This document shows, in pieces, positions 16,067-24,844 of a DNA stretch of 47,597 nt; within the stretch, counting starts at the first letter, position 1; each line of letters opens with the position of its first letter. The stretch is from Lachnospiraceae bacterium (GTDB taxonomy: Bacteria > Bacillota > Clostridia > Lachnospirales > Lachnospiraceae): the NCBI GenBank assembly GCA_015057585.1, contig SVEF01000019.1:1-47597 (forward strand), in the 5' to 3' direction. Made by a program: the position numbers and the translations under genes. The notes beneath the pieces were generated by a model. That model made no database searches, was not told the origin of the DNA, and saw nothing but the letters and a program-made list of their open reading frames with translations.

Positions 16067-19000
16067 TTACTTTTCTGTAAAGTACATCTCCGCAAACTGT
16101 GCTGCCGGCATCGGCTTCGCAAAATAATACCCCTGTCCGATATCACAGCCGGCCTCTGCCAAAAATTGTGCCTGCTCTTCCGTCTCCACGCCCTCACAGA
16201 CAATGCTCTTTTTGTTGTCCTTAATCAGGCGAATGACGTTGGCCAACATGGTCCTCGTTGCGTCCGTGTCTTTTTCACGCAAAAATCCTTTGTCCAATTT
16301 GATAATGTCAATCGAAAGCTCTGTCAGCATTGCAAGCGAAGAATATCCTGTTCCAAAGTCATCCAGAGAAACCAAAAAGCCCTGTTCCTTCATCGCCCGT
16401 ATCATACGTGCCAGTTTTGCCTGATCTGCAAAAAATGCACCTTCAGTAATCTCAATTTCAATCAATTCCGCATCCATCTGATACCGTTCCTTGATTTCCA
16501 TCAGATGTTCAATCAATTTCTCATCCTTAAAATGATGACGTGACAAATTCACAGAAATAGGAACCACCGGATACTCCTTATTAAGCCAGCTCCTCATCTG
16601 CTTTAGCATAGCCTCGTACATAAAGAAGTCCAGTTCTACAATTTTTCCGCTCTTTTCAAGGGCAGGGATAAACTCTCCCGGCATAATCATGGTGCCGTCC
16701 GACTTCTCCCAACGTGCCAATGCCTCTGCACCGACCAATTTTCCCGTTTTCATGGAAATCTTCGGTTGCAGATACATCTTGAATTCTCCGCCTGAAATTG
16801 CTTCTTCCACCATATGCTGCAGTGCAATTTCACGAATCTGTATCACCTTCATGGAAGGTTCAAAAAACAAAACGCCGGCTTCCTTCTTTTCTTTCAGTTC
16901 CTTGTGAGCCATATTGGCATTGTCAATCGCCTGTACAATATTGCATTCCGGATCGTCAATCACATATGCACCACAGCACAATTCCAGCTTGCTGTCCGGA
17001 AACTTCTGATTCTGGTTTACCACAAAGGCCCGGTTATACGTTTCGATGTTATGACGGAATGCAGCCGGACTCTGCACCATTACCATGATCAGAAAACTGT
17101 CTGCATAATCACGGCACGCTGCCACCGCCCGTGGATTGTGCTTTGCCACAGACTCCGCAAAATCCCTTAATACTTCATCTCCGCACCGGAAACCGTAAAT
17201 CTCATTAAAATATTTAAAGTGGGAGAAATCCACCGATACCAGGCCATACTGTACATTCTTATTTTTCTGGTCAAGTACCGCCTGTGCCACTTCCTTAAAC
17301 TTGTCAAATTTCAAAAGCCCGGTCACCTCATCAAAGCTCTTCATCAGTTCAATCTTCTGCTGAATTCTCTGATAAGCCTTTTCTCTTGCCAGGTAATTAC
17401 CGATCAGGCGGGACAACATAATTAGCGGATGCCGCTCTTCTTCCGTCCATTCACGTTTCTTTGTATCCACATAAGAAATATATCCAAATGTTTTTCCGTC
17501 ACTGAGTAACGGGCACTGCAGCATGGCCGTAATCTCATTGGCATGGTACACCCTGTACTGCGCACTTTCCTTTGGCATTTCTTCCACATCCGAAAACTCC
17601 ACAATTTCATTGCTGCGGTATTTTTCGGATATTTCCTTCCATTCTTCCTGGGACAAATAAACACTTTGTGCTCTGGTGTTTTTAAACCGGGTCTCATCCT
17701 TCCAAAGATAAGAAATCCTTGGTCGTTCCCTGTCGTACTCACGGATGGAAACGCAGGACAATCCAAATCGCTTTCCGGTTTTCATCAAAAGTACATTTAC
17801 TGCGGTTTTCAGTTCTGAAGTCCCCTCCAAAAGTTCCAAGGCATATTCTGTAATTTCCTCTGCCACACGTTTGTTATCCGGAATCGGCTGTTCCGCATGC
17901 TTGATTCGATATTCCTCCGTAAACCGAAGTTTCATACCCTCATCGCAAAACGCATAATTATCCCTGCCATTTTCCTTGACATAATACAACGCATTATCCG
18001 CATTGTGTACCAGGTCATCGATTGTCGTTCCATCCTGCCCAAATACCGAAATACCAATACTGCAGTGAATCCTGGCACCTTCCTCTGTCTGCGTTGCTTC
18101 TTTTACAAAGTCTTCCCGCAGGACTGCAATCTGCCGCTCTAAAACAACCTTGTCAAAATTCGGCAGAAGTACCGTAAACTCATCTCCGCCAAACCGTCCG
18201 ATGATAGCTTCCTTACCAAATACAGCATTTAACACCTGCGTCAATGTCAAAATAACCGTATCTCCGAACAAATGCCCGTAACGGTCATTAATTTGCTTAA
18301 AATGGTCAATATCAATCATCAGGAGCACCGGATTTCCGGCTCCGCTCTCCAGCATCCGGTCAATAAGCTTGTCCGCCTTTTCCTGAAACGCGCTCCGGTT
18401 AAACAATCCGGTCAACGCATCCTTCGTTGCCTTTTCCAAAAGTACCAATTCTTCGGTCTTCTTATCGTTAATATCCGAAAGTCTTCCAATGACCGAATAA
18501 GGTTTTCCCTGCTTGTCTGATAATAACTTTGTTGTCAGTGCAATCCACCGGTATTCGTCATTAATTTTAATTCTTATCTCCGCATACCCCGGCTCCGTAC
18601 TGTCTGTTGCCAGACGGCAGAATTGTACAAACGCATCCTTATCCTCCGGATGAATGTCCTCTGCAGACAAGTATTCCGGCGCCCGCAGATTGTCTTCACT
18701 CAAATTGTACTGACTGCCGGTTCCGCGAATTGTTGTGATTTTCTTTTCTTCAATATTATATTCGTAAATCCAGTCATCAAACAAAGACGAAATAATTTCC
18801 GTCTTTTCCTTTTCCAATTCCAGCGCATCCTGCAAAAATGTTGCTTCGCCCGGGTCTGTCACACAGATGGAAACAATCTCATTTTCTCCATACTTATGAC
18901 ATTCTGCGTCAAAACGCCTTGTCACCGTTTCTGTGCCCCGAAACATCGTATAATAAAATACCATGTTTGACTCAAAACGGGCCTCCGAAACATACTGGCA

Positions 19001-19357
19001 CGTACATCTGCATTCCTCTTCTGTCATCTCCCATGTGCTATAAAAGGTAACCTCTCGCATCACACTTTCCATGGAGACGTAGCAGTTGCCATGCGGAGCA
19101 ACTACATATTTTGTCCGTCGTTGCTGCAGATATACCACATCCTGCTCCAATGTTCCGTTTTCTTCCGGCACCTGCAATATTATCGAATCTTTTCCGGCAA
19201 ACTTTTCCTTTTCCCTTTTATCATCCCAAAACATAGCAATGGAATCAGCCGGCAAACGCAACAAAAAGGCCACGAACGTTTCCCACATCGTTTCTCCCGG
19301 CCTTTTATATAAACGGTATTTTTGTCCCTTTCCCTGTAAGGTCTCTACTTTATACAT
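16067..19357 (-). CDS. Cyclic-di-GMP enzyme: PAS-GGDEF-GAF-degenerate GGDEF-EAL
   Basis: 1096 residues from the ATG at 19357, with GGGGAG 11 bases upstream; a GTG four codons earlier is too close to it. In order: an uncharacterised N-terminal part (1-185), PAS (about 186-300), a GGDEF domain with an intact GRFGGDEF at about 388-395, GAF (about 500-660), a second GGDEF-like domain where the signature is RDYADSF (about 749-755), and EAL (about 845-1095). The EAL domain has GAEALARW, NLSRHHF, DDFGTGYSS and EGVETEEQA intact. The first GGDEF has no obvious RxxD inhibitory site. It could both make and break cyclic-di-GMP. No membrane helix is evident, so it is cytosolic. It ends the operon led by the histidine kinase. 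Confidence 0.9.
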   Translation of the reverse strand: MYKVETLQGKGQKYRLYKRPGETMWETFVAFLLRLPADSIAMFWDDKREKEKFAGKDSIILQVPEENGTLEQDVVYLQQRRTKYVVAPHGNCYVSMESVMREVTFYSTWEMTEEECRCTCQYVSEARFESNMVFYYTMFRGTETVTRRFDAECHKYGENEIVSICVTDPGEATFLQDALELEKEKTEIISSLFDDWIYEYNIEEKKITTIRGTGSQYNLSEDNLRAPEYLSAEDIHPEDKDAFVQFCRLATDSTEPGYAEIRIKINDEYRWIALTTKLLSDKQGKPYSVIGRLSDINDKKTEELVLLEKATKDALTGLFNRSAFQEKADKLIDRMLESGAGNPVLLMIDIDHFKQINDRYGHLFGDTVILTLTQVLNAVFGKEAIIGRFGGDEFTVLLPNFDKVVLERQIAVLREDFVKEATQTEEGARIHCSIGISVFGQDGTTIDDLVHNADNALYYVKENGRDNYAFCDEGMKLRFTEEYRIKHAEQPIPDNKRVAEEITEYALELLEGTSELKTAVNVLLMKTGKRFGLSCVSIREYDRERPRISYLWKDETRFKNTRAQSVYLSQEEWKEISEKYRSNEIVEFSDVEEMPKESAQYRVYHANEITAMLQCPLLSDGKTFGYISYVDTKKREWTEEERHPLIMLSRLIGNYLAREKAYQRIQQKIELMKSFDEVTGLLKFDKFKEVAQAVLDQKNKNVQYGLVSVDFSHFKYFNEIYGFRCGDEVLRDFAESVAKHNPRAVAACRDYADSFLIMVMVQSPAAFRHNIETYNRAFVVNQNQKFPDSKLELCCGAYVIDDPECNIVQAIDNANMAHKELKEKKEAGVLFFEPSMKVIQIREIALQHMVEEAISGGEFKMYLQPKISMKTGKLVGAEALARWEKSDGTMIMPGEFIPALEKSGKIVELDFFMYEAMLKQMRSWLNKEYPVVPISVNLSRHHFKDEKLIEHLMEIKERYQMDAELIEIEITEGAFFADQAKLARMIRAMKEQGFLVSLDDFGTGYSSLAMLTELSIDIIKLDKGFLREKDTDATRTMLANVIRLIKDNKKSIVCEGVETEEQAQFLAEAGCDIGQGYYFAKPMPAAQFAEMYFTEK

Positions 19358-19402
19358 AAGCGTACACACTCCCCGCTTTTCGCTTCCTCTTTTGTCTGTA
19401 CC

Positions 19403-19888
19403 TTATTGCTCCTTTTCCGGCACCATCTGTACGGCAATGCCGCTCATCACGCTCTCTGCATACACCGTAATCACCGGAAGGTCTTCTGTTTCATAATTTG
19501 GAACCATATTGGCAAAACCGCTCAAAATATTAGTTCCCTGCAGTTCAACCCGTACCATCGGCGGAACTTTAATCACCACTCCACTCATCAGTCCTGTAAT
19601 ATTAATCTGTGTGTCCTGTTCTAATTCCGCTTCCGTCAAATCCAGCGTCACTCCTCCAAGATACGCACGGATGGAAATTTCCTCCACCGGTTCACTGATT
19701 TTCACTACATGACCATTCATCACCGCCAGATATCTCTTATTTTTTTGTCCGGCGTTTTTTTCCTCCAGCTCTTTACATCGTTTTGCCACAAATTTGCCAA
19801 CGGCAACCATTGCCGCATAAACCGCCGCCACTACACAGGCAACTTTTACTACTCCGGTAAAAAAACCTCTCTTTCCGGTCTGTTCCAT
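19403..19888 (-). CDS. Small membrane protein with a LiaF-like beta-helical C-terminal domain
   Basis: 161 residues. One N-terminal helix (about 9-36) is followed by a charged linker. A strand-rich domain then has repeated hydrophobic turns (ISIRAYLGGVTLDL, INITGLMSGVVIKVP, VELQGTNILSG, ITVYAESVMSGIAV). This pattern resembles the 'cell wall-active antibiotics response' domain of LiaF/YvqF proteins, which restrain LiaRS-type kinases. The resemblance is by eye. It lies between a response regulator (22-base gap) and a cyclic-di-GMP protein (45-base gap) and is surely in the same transcript. A role as an accessory sensor or modulator of the neighbouring kinase is inferred. Confidence 0.6.
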   Translation of the reverse strand: MEQTGKRGFFTGVVKVACVVAAVYAAMVAVGKFVAKRCKELEEKNAGQKNKRYLAVMNGHVVKISEPVEEISIRAYLGGVTLDLTEAELEQDTQINITGLMSGVVIKVPPMVRVELQGTNILSGFANMVPNYETEDLPVITVYAESVMSGIAVQMVPEKEQ

Positions 19889-19910
19889 AACCTTCCCCTC
19901 CTATTTGTCT

Positions 19911-20600
19911 TCAGACTTTAAATCTGTATCCTTTTCCCCATATTGTTTCGATGTACTGCGGATTTGCCGCATTCTCTTCTATTTTCTCGCGAATCTTCTT
20001 GATATGCACAGTCACCGTGGCAATATCACCAAAGGATTCCATATCCCAGATTTCACGGAACAACTCATCCTTTGTAAACACCCGATCCGGATGTGCTGCC
20101 AGAAAACTGAGCAGGTCAAACTCCTTTGTCGTAAGTATTTTTTCCTCATCATTAACATATACCCTGCGGGCCGTTTTGTCAATCTTCATCCCCCGGATTT
20201 CAATGATTTCATTCTCATTTCCATGCGGTTTTACCAAGCGTTCATAACGCGCCAGATGTGCCTTCACCCGCGCCACGAGTTCACTCGGGCTAAACGGCTT
20301 TGTCATGTAATCATCCGCCCCCAGACCCAGTCCGCGGATCTTATCAATGTCCTCTTTTTTTGCAGATACCATCAAAATCGGGATGTCTTTTTCTTCCCGA
20401 ATCTGCCGGCAGATTTCAAATCCGTCCAGTCCCGGAAGCATTAAATCCAACAACACCAGTTGAACCTCTTGTGTCAAAGCCGTTGTCAATCCTTTTCTCC
20501 CATCAGTTTCAAGAATCACCTCAAATCCGGACAGTTCCAGATAATCCTTTTCCAGCTCTGCAATTGCCACTTCATCTTCTATCACTAATATTTTTGCCAT
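19911..20600 (-). CDS. OmpR/PhoB-family response regulator
   Basis: 229 residues. A receiver domain (1-120) has the acidic pair in VIEDE, the phosphorylated Asp52 in LVLLDLMLPG, a switch Ser in MVSAKK and the conserved Lys in DDYMTKPFS. A winged-helix DNA-binding domain (about 135-229) follows, with TTKEFDLLSFLAAHP, VTVHIKKIREKI and a final IWGKGYRFKV. Its start codon lies inside the end of the histidine kinase gene (29-base overlap), so the two are translationally coupled partners. Target genes are unknown; self-regulation of the operon is likely but unproven. Confidence 0.95.
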   Translation of the reverse strand: MAKILVIEDEVAIAELEKDYLELSGFEVILETDGRKGLTTALTQEVQLVLLDLMLPGLDGFEICRQIREEKDIPILMVSAKKEDIDKIRGLGLGADDYMTKPFSPSELVARVKAHLARYERLVKPHGNENEIIEIRGMKIDKTARRVYVNDEEKILTTKEFDLLSFLAAHPDRVFTKDELFREIWDMESFGDIATVTVHIKKIREKIEENAANPQYIETIWGKGYRFKV

Positions 20601-22104
20601 CTTCTTCCTTCCTTTCTGTTGCCGTTATCTTTTTCAATGTAAAAATAATACTGGTTCCTTCTCCATAACTGCTTCTCGCTTCGATCCTCCCGCCGTGTTC
20701 CTCAATAATCTTCTTTGCAATCGCAAGACCCAGTCCCGTACCTCCCTGTTTGGAATTTCGGGAAGCATCTGCCCGGTAAAACCGGTCGAAGATATTCGAC
20801 AAATCCTTTTCTGCGATGCCCTGTCCCGTGTCTGCTACTTCTACCCGGACAAACTCATCCTCTTCCCTTAACGAAAGCCGGATTGTGCCCTGCTCTTTTT
20901 CTCCCCGGTACTTAATCGCATTGCCAATGAGATTACTCATGACACGGTGCAACTGCTCGCGGTCTGCCAGAACTTCCGTATCCTCCGACACGTCAGCCAA
21001 AAACTCCAAATGTAACTGAATCAGTTCCAGTTCCGCACTATTCTCTTCCACGCAGTCTTCAAAGTAATCCTTTACACGTACCCTTTCAAAGTGATACGGC
21101 ATACTGTTTGTATCAATCTTTGCGTAAAACGACAATTCATCTACCAGGGCAGACATGTCATTTGCCTTTGCATAAATGGTTCTTAAATATCTCTCCTGCT
21201 TCTCCGGCGTATCTGCCACACCATCCATCAGCCCCTCCGCGTACCCCTTAATCGCCGTCAGCGGAGTCTTGATATCATGGGAAATATTACTAATGAGTTC
21301 CCTCAGTTCCTTCTCATATTGAATCCGGACTTCAATCTCTTCCTTTAAATGAAGTCTCATTTCTTCAAAGTCCCGGCAGAGCTGTCCGATTTCATCCTCG
21401 GTTATGTTGTCCTTCAGCGAAAAATCCAGGTTTCCTTCCTGCAACTGTCTGGTCGCCCTCCTAAGCGCATTTAACGGGCGCAAAATTCCCAGATACAGCC
21501 ATCCGACCAAAATCAGTGCTGTAGCAATAATTACGAGGATTCCCCAGAAAACAGCAAACGTTGCCGCTCCTTTTAACCGCTCTACCAGACCGTTTGCATC
21601 CGTAATAATGCAAATGCTTCCTGTTTCCCCGTCAGAAAAATATACCTTCTGCTGTTTTGCCAAAAATGGCATTTCGCCTCCGATGTACACACTTCCGTCA
21701 TACGAAAGATAATCTATCTGCTCCGCTTCCGGGAGGGATTTGGAAATCTTCTCATAGTGTCCCCGGTCTCCGGCATAATAAACTTCCCCTGCTTTCTCCA
21801 CCGCCAGATAGGAATACTTCTGCGCAAGGATTCCGTTTACCTTCTCAAGCGTCTCTTCCTGCAAAAAATATTCCGGATAGCTTTCCGCCGTCTGACACAG
21901 TTCGCTAAAAATTCCACTTGTCATCCGGTTTAATATCTGCATTGGCTCCACCAGCACTTCCCAACTGTCTGTCTCCACCTGATACCCTTCCTCAATGGAA
22001 GTCACCTGATTTGCAAGGATAATAGACCCAATGGTTCCAATCATACTGCACGGGAATAAAATAATAATCAGAAATGCCGCAAACAACCTGTTTTTTAACT
22101 TCAT
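20572..22104 (-). CDS. Sensor histidine kinase
   Basis: 510 residues. The first membrane helix is about 8-31 and the second about 182-207, with a 150-residue extracellular sensor region of no recognised family between them. HAMP follows (about 208-260). HisKA has the phosphorylated His276 in SNISHDIKTPLTAIKGY. HATPase_c has N (GNAIKYRG), G1 (DTGQGIAEKD), F (IFDRFYRAD) and G2 (GGTGLGLAIAKKI) boxes. The RBS is GAGGAGGAGA. It is unusual in being encoded before, not after, its response regulator. It heads a four-gene unit with the LiaF-like and GGDEF/EAL proteins. Confidence 0.95.
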   Translation of the reverse strand: MKLKNRLFAAFLIIILFPCSMIGTIGSIILANQVTSIEEGYQVETDSWEVLVEPMQILNRMTSGIFSELCQTAESYPEYFLQEETLEKVNGILAQKYSYLAVEKAGEVYYAGDRGHYEKISKSLPEAEQIDYLSYDGSVYIGGEMPFLAKQQKVYFSDGETGSICIITDANGLVERLKGAATFAVFWGILVIIATALILVGWLYLGILRPLNALRRATRQLQEGNLDFSLKDNITEDEIGQLCRDFEEMRLHLKEEIEVRIQYEKELRELISNISHDIKTPLTAIKGYAEGLMDGVADTPEKQERYLRTIYAKANDMSALVDELSFYAKIDTNSMPYHFERVRVKDYFEDCVEENSAELELIQLHLEFLADVSEDTEVLADREQLHRVMSNLIGNAIKYRGEKEQGTIRLSLREEDEFVRVEVADTGQGIAEKDLSNIFDRFYRADASRNSKQGGTGLGLAIAKKIIEEHGGRIEARSSYGEGTSIIFTLKKITATERKEEDGKNISDRR

Positions 22105-22220
22105 GCCGTCTCCTCCTCATCTTAGCAAAATTATACCACATCCCTTCCCGTATTTTTAGTTCCTTTTTATTATTATTTCCTAAACTTTTCATAAATCACA
22201 GCCTCCCATTTAAGTTTTCC

Positions 22221-22249
22221 TTGACAAACCGGTGAAAATAGTGCATACT
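22221..22249 (+). promoter_or_regulatory. Promoter of the SAM riboswitch and metK
   Basis: A consensus TTGACA (22221-22226), a 17-base spacer and CATACT (22244-22249) with a TGC-type extended -10. Confidence 0.75.
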
Positions 22250-22271
22250 ACGTACGCAAATATAGAAATAT

Positions 22272-22380
22272 ATCTCTTATTTCGAGTGATGGAGAGTAAA
22301 GACTCTGTGAAGTCACGGCAACCCCCGTTTTTTGGAAAGGTGCCAAGTTGAGCAAGCATAACGCTTGAACAATAAGAGGA
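22272..22380 (+). promoter_or_regulatory. SAM riboswitch (S-box family)
   Basis: P1 pairs CTCTTATT (22274-22281) with AATAAGAG (22371-22378). Inside are GAGTGATGGAGAG, an AGAGT/ACTCT hairpin, the GTGAAGTCACGGCAACC core, GGTGCCAA and a CAAGC/GCTTG hairpin. This is the SAM-I arrangement with minor deviations. CAATAAGAGGA (22370-22380) can alternatively pair with TCCGCTTATTG in the terminator (22401-22411), 10 of 11 positions. Binding of SAM should free the terminator, giving feedback on SAM synthetase. Confidence 0.88.
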
Positions 22381-22399
22381 TTGGTTTTTTGGTAACCCG

Positions 22400-22423
22400 G
22401 TCCGCTTATTGCGGACTTTTTTT
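22400..22423 (+). terminator. Riboswitch-controlled terminator before metK
   Basis: GTCCGC (22400-22405) pairs with GCGGAC (22411-22416) and is followed by seven T. It is mutually exclusive with the antiterminator formed by the 3' strand of riboswitch P1. Confidence 0.9.
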
Positions 22424-22455
22424 ATTGTTTACGTTTCAAACAAAAGGAGATTATT

Positions 22456-23643
22456 ATGAGCAAAAGATTATTTACTTCTGAATCCGTAACCGAGGGACAT
22501 CCGGATAAAATCTGCGATGCCATCTCTGACTCCATCCTGGATGCATTACTTGAACAGGACCCAATGAGCCGCGTTGCCTGCGAAACCGCATGTACCACAG
22601 GCCTCGTTTTAGTCATGGGTGAAATCACCACAAAGGCAAATGTGGATTTTCAGAAAATAGTACGTGAAACTATTTGCGAAATAGGTTATAATAATGGTGA
22701 ATACGGCTTTGACGGCAACAGCTGCGGTGTCATGATTGCACTGGACAAGCAGTCTGCCGACATTGCAATGGGCGTTGACAAGGCACTGGAGGCAAAGGAA
22801 AACAAGATGACCGATGCAGATATCGACGCCATCGGCGCCGGTGACCAGGGTATGATGTTCGGTTATGCGACCGACGAAACCGAGGAATATATGCCATACC
22901 CGATTTCCCTTGCACACAAACTTACAAAGCAGCTCACAAAAGTTAGAAAAGACGGCACTCTCCCATATCTTCGTCCGGACGGAAAGTCCCAGGTTACGGT
23001 AGAATATGATGAGGAAGGACGTCCGGTACACATCAATGCGGTTGTATTATCTACACAGCATGCACCGGAAATTCCTCAGGAGCAGATTCATGCCGACATT
23101 CAGAAATACGTATTGGAACCGGTTCTTCCGGCTGACCTGATTGATGGCAGAACCAACTTCTTTATCAATCCGACCGGACGTTTCGTCATCGGCGGACCGG
23201 CCGGTGACAGCGGCTTAACCGGACGTAAGATTATTGTAGACACCTACGGCGGTTACGCAAGACACGGCGGCGGTGCATTCTCCGGAAAGGACTGCACCAA
23301 GGTAGACCGTTCCGCCTGCTATGCTGCACGTTATGTTGCAAAAAACATCGTTGCCGCAGGCCTTGCAAAACGTTGTGAAATCCAGTTGTCCTACGCCATC
23401 GGTGTAGCACATCCTACCTCTGTTATGGTAGATACCTTCGGTACCGGTGTAAAATCCGAGGCTGAATTAGAAGCCATCATCCGCGAAAATTTCGATCTCC
23501 GTCCTGCCGGTATTATTAAGATGCTGGATTTAAGAAGACCGATTTATAAAAACACCGCCGCTTATGGTCACTTTGGTCGTAACGATCTTGATCTTCCTTG
23601 GGAAGCTTTAGATAAAGTAGAAACCTTAAAAACCTATTTATAA
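22456..23643 (+). CDS. metK: S-adenosylmethionine synthetase
   Basis: 395 residues, normal for MetK. It makes SAM from methionine and ATP in the cytosol. Signatures: [10 protein letters not shown] near the N terminus, the ATP-binding [12 protein letters not shown] near residue 126, and the P-loop-like [17 protein letters not shown]. The RBS is AAAGGAGA. Control by the upstream SAM riboswitch closes a feedback loop. The HD-GYP gene follows after 39 bases and may share its transcript, although a short hairpin (GACCTG/CAGGTT around 23646-23660) lies between. Confidence 0.98.
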   Translation: MSKRLFTSESVTEGHPDKICDAISDSILDALLEQDPMSRVACETACTTGLVLVMGEITTKANVDFQKIVRETICEIGYNNGEYGFDGNSCGVMIALDKQSADIAMGVDKALEAKENKMTDADIDAIGAGDQGMMFGYATDETEEYMPYPISLAHKLTKQLTKVRKDGTLPYLRPDGKSQVTVEYDEEGRPVHINAVVLSTQHAPEIPQEQIHADIQKYVLEPVLPADLIDGRTNFFINPTGRFVIGGPAGDSGLTGRKIIVDTYGGYARHGGGAFSGKDCTKVDRSACYAARYVAKNIVAAGLAKRCEIQLSYAIGVAHPTSVMVDTFGTGVKSEAELEAIIRENFDLRPAGIIKMLDLRRPIYKNTAAYGHFGRNDLDLPWEALDKVETLKTYL

Positions 23644-23682
23644 AAGACCTGTACGCAGGTTCTTAACATTCCGAGGTGTAAA

Positions 23683-24789
23683 ATGAGATACCAGAAAATC
23701 AAAACTGCACTTGCCGAACCGGGTATGATTGTAGGCAGAGACATTTTTTCCACTTCCGGGCAACTGATTATCAATGCCGGAACCGAACTCACCGACCATG
23801 TAATCACACGACTGCAATTTTATTCCATCACGGAAATATCCATTGCATTGCCGGACAAAAAAAATCCCGAAACAAAAACCGAGCCTGCAAAAAAGACTCC
23901 GTCCCAGTACCTTACCCATGTGGAACAGGTAAAAGCAGGTGCGGAATTTAAACAGTTTTCCAAATCATTTTACAGTACCTTTGTCTCTTTCCGTGAACAC
24001 TTAAATCTGGTTGTCCGCGGTGAGGCATCCTTAGATACCTCTTTGCTGTTAGAAGCAGTGACCGACATTTTTTCTTCCTGCAAAAATCCGAACTCGCTGT
24101 TCGATATGATGCTGTGCATCCGTAGTCTGGATGATGTTACCTACGTTCACAACATGAACGTAGCCCTTGTCTGCAAAATGTTTGCAGGATGGCTAAAGTT
24201 CTCCGAAGAAGAAACCAACAACTTAATTATTGCCGGATTGTTGCATGATATCGGAAAAATGCTGATTCCGAAAGCCATTCTAACAAAGCCAACCAAGTTA
24301 ACGGCAGAGGAATACCAGACGGTAAAAAGCCACGCCCAGCTCGGATACAGCATTTTGAAAAACCAAAAGGTCGATTCTCATATCTGCCTGGCAGCACTGC
24401 AGCACCATGAACGTTGCGATGGCACCGGCTACCCACTCGGATTAGTTTCTTCGCAGTTGGATCCTTATGCAAAAATCGTTGCTATAGCAGACGTTTACGA
24501 TGCCCTTACCGCATCCCGCGTCTACCGCGGTCCTGTCTGTCCGTTAGAGGCCATCGGCATTTTCCAGACAGAAGGTCTGACAAAGTATGACCCAAAATAT
24601 CTTCTGGTATTCTTAGATGGTATTATGAATGCTTATTTGAACTGTACCGTCCGTTTAAGCACCGGAGAAACCGGAAGAATCGTAATGATGCAGAGAAACT
24701 CTTTGGCTCGCCCGGTGGTACAGGTTTCCGAAGACCGTTTTATTGATTTAAGTAAAACTCCGGACGTATTTGTAACAGAAATTATTTAA
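23683..24789 (+). CDS. HD-GYP domain protein, probable cyclic-di-GMP phosphodiesterase
   Basis: 368 residues. The N-terminal part (about 1-60) is a small domain common in front of HD-GYP modules, followed by a lysine-rich linker. The HD-GYP domain (about 150-330) is complete: GLLHDIGK (His188, Asp189), KSHAQLGYSIL, HHERCDGTGYP (241-251) and AIADVYDALTASR. These residues hold the di- or tri-metal centre that cleaves cyclic-di-GMP. No membrane segment or receiver domain is seen, so the input signal is unknown. The GAGGTG RBS supports the start. Being 39 bases behind metK, it may rise and fall with SAM levels. Confidence 0.93.
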   Translation: MRYQKIKTALAEPGMIVGRDIFSTSGQLIINAGTELTDHVITRLQFYSITEISIALPDKKNPETKTEPAKKTPSQYLTHVEQVKAGAEFKQFSKSFYSTFVSFREHLNLVVRGEASLDTSLLLEAVTDIFSSCKNPNSLFDMMLCIRSLDDVTYVHNMNVALVCKMFAGWLKFSEEETNNLIIAGLLHDIGKMLIPKAILTKPTKLTAEEYQTVKSHAQLGYSILKNQKVDSHICLAALQHHERCDGTGYPLGLVSSQLDPYAKIVAIADVYDALTASRVYRGPVCPLEAIGIFQTEGLTKYDPKYLLVFLDGIMNAYLNCTVRLSTGETGRIVMMQRNSLARPVVQVSEDRFIDLSKTPDVFVTEII

Positions 24790-24805
24790 TCAAGTTGTAT
24801 TTAAA

Positions 24806-24844
24806 AACCCTCGTGACTTAAAATGCCACGAGGGTTACTTTTTT
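24806..24844. terminator. Bidirectional terminator between the HD-GYP gene and murA
   Basis: AACCCTCGTG (24806-24815) pairs with CACGAGGGTT (24827-24836). A T-run follows on the + strand and an A-run precedes, giving a T-run for minus-strand transcripts of murA. Confidence 0.93.
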
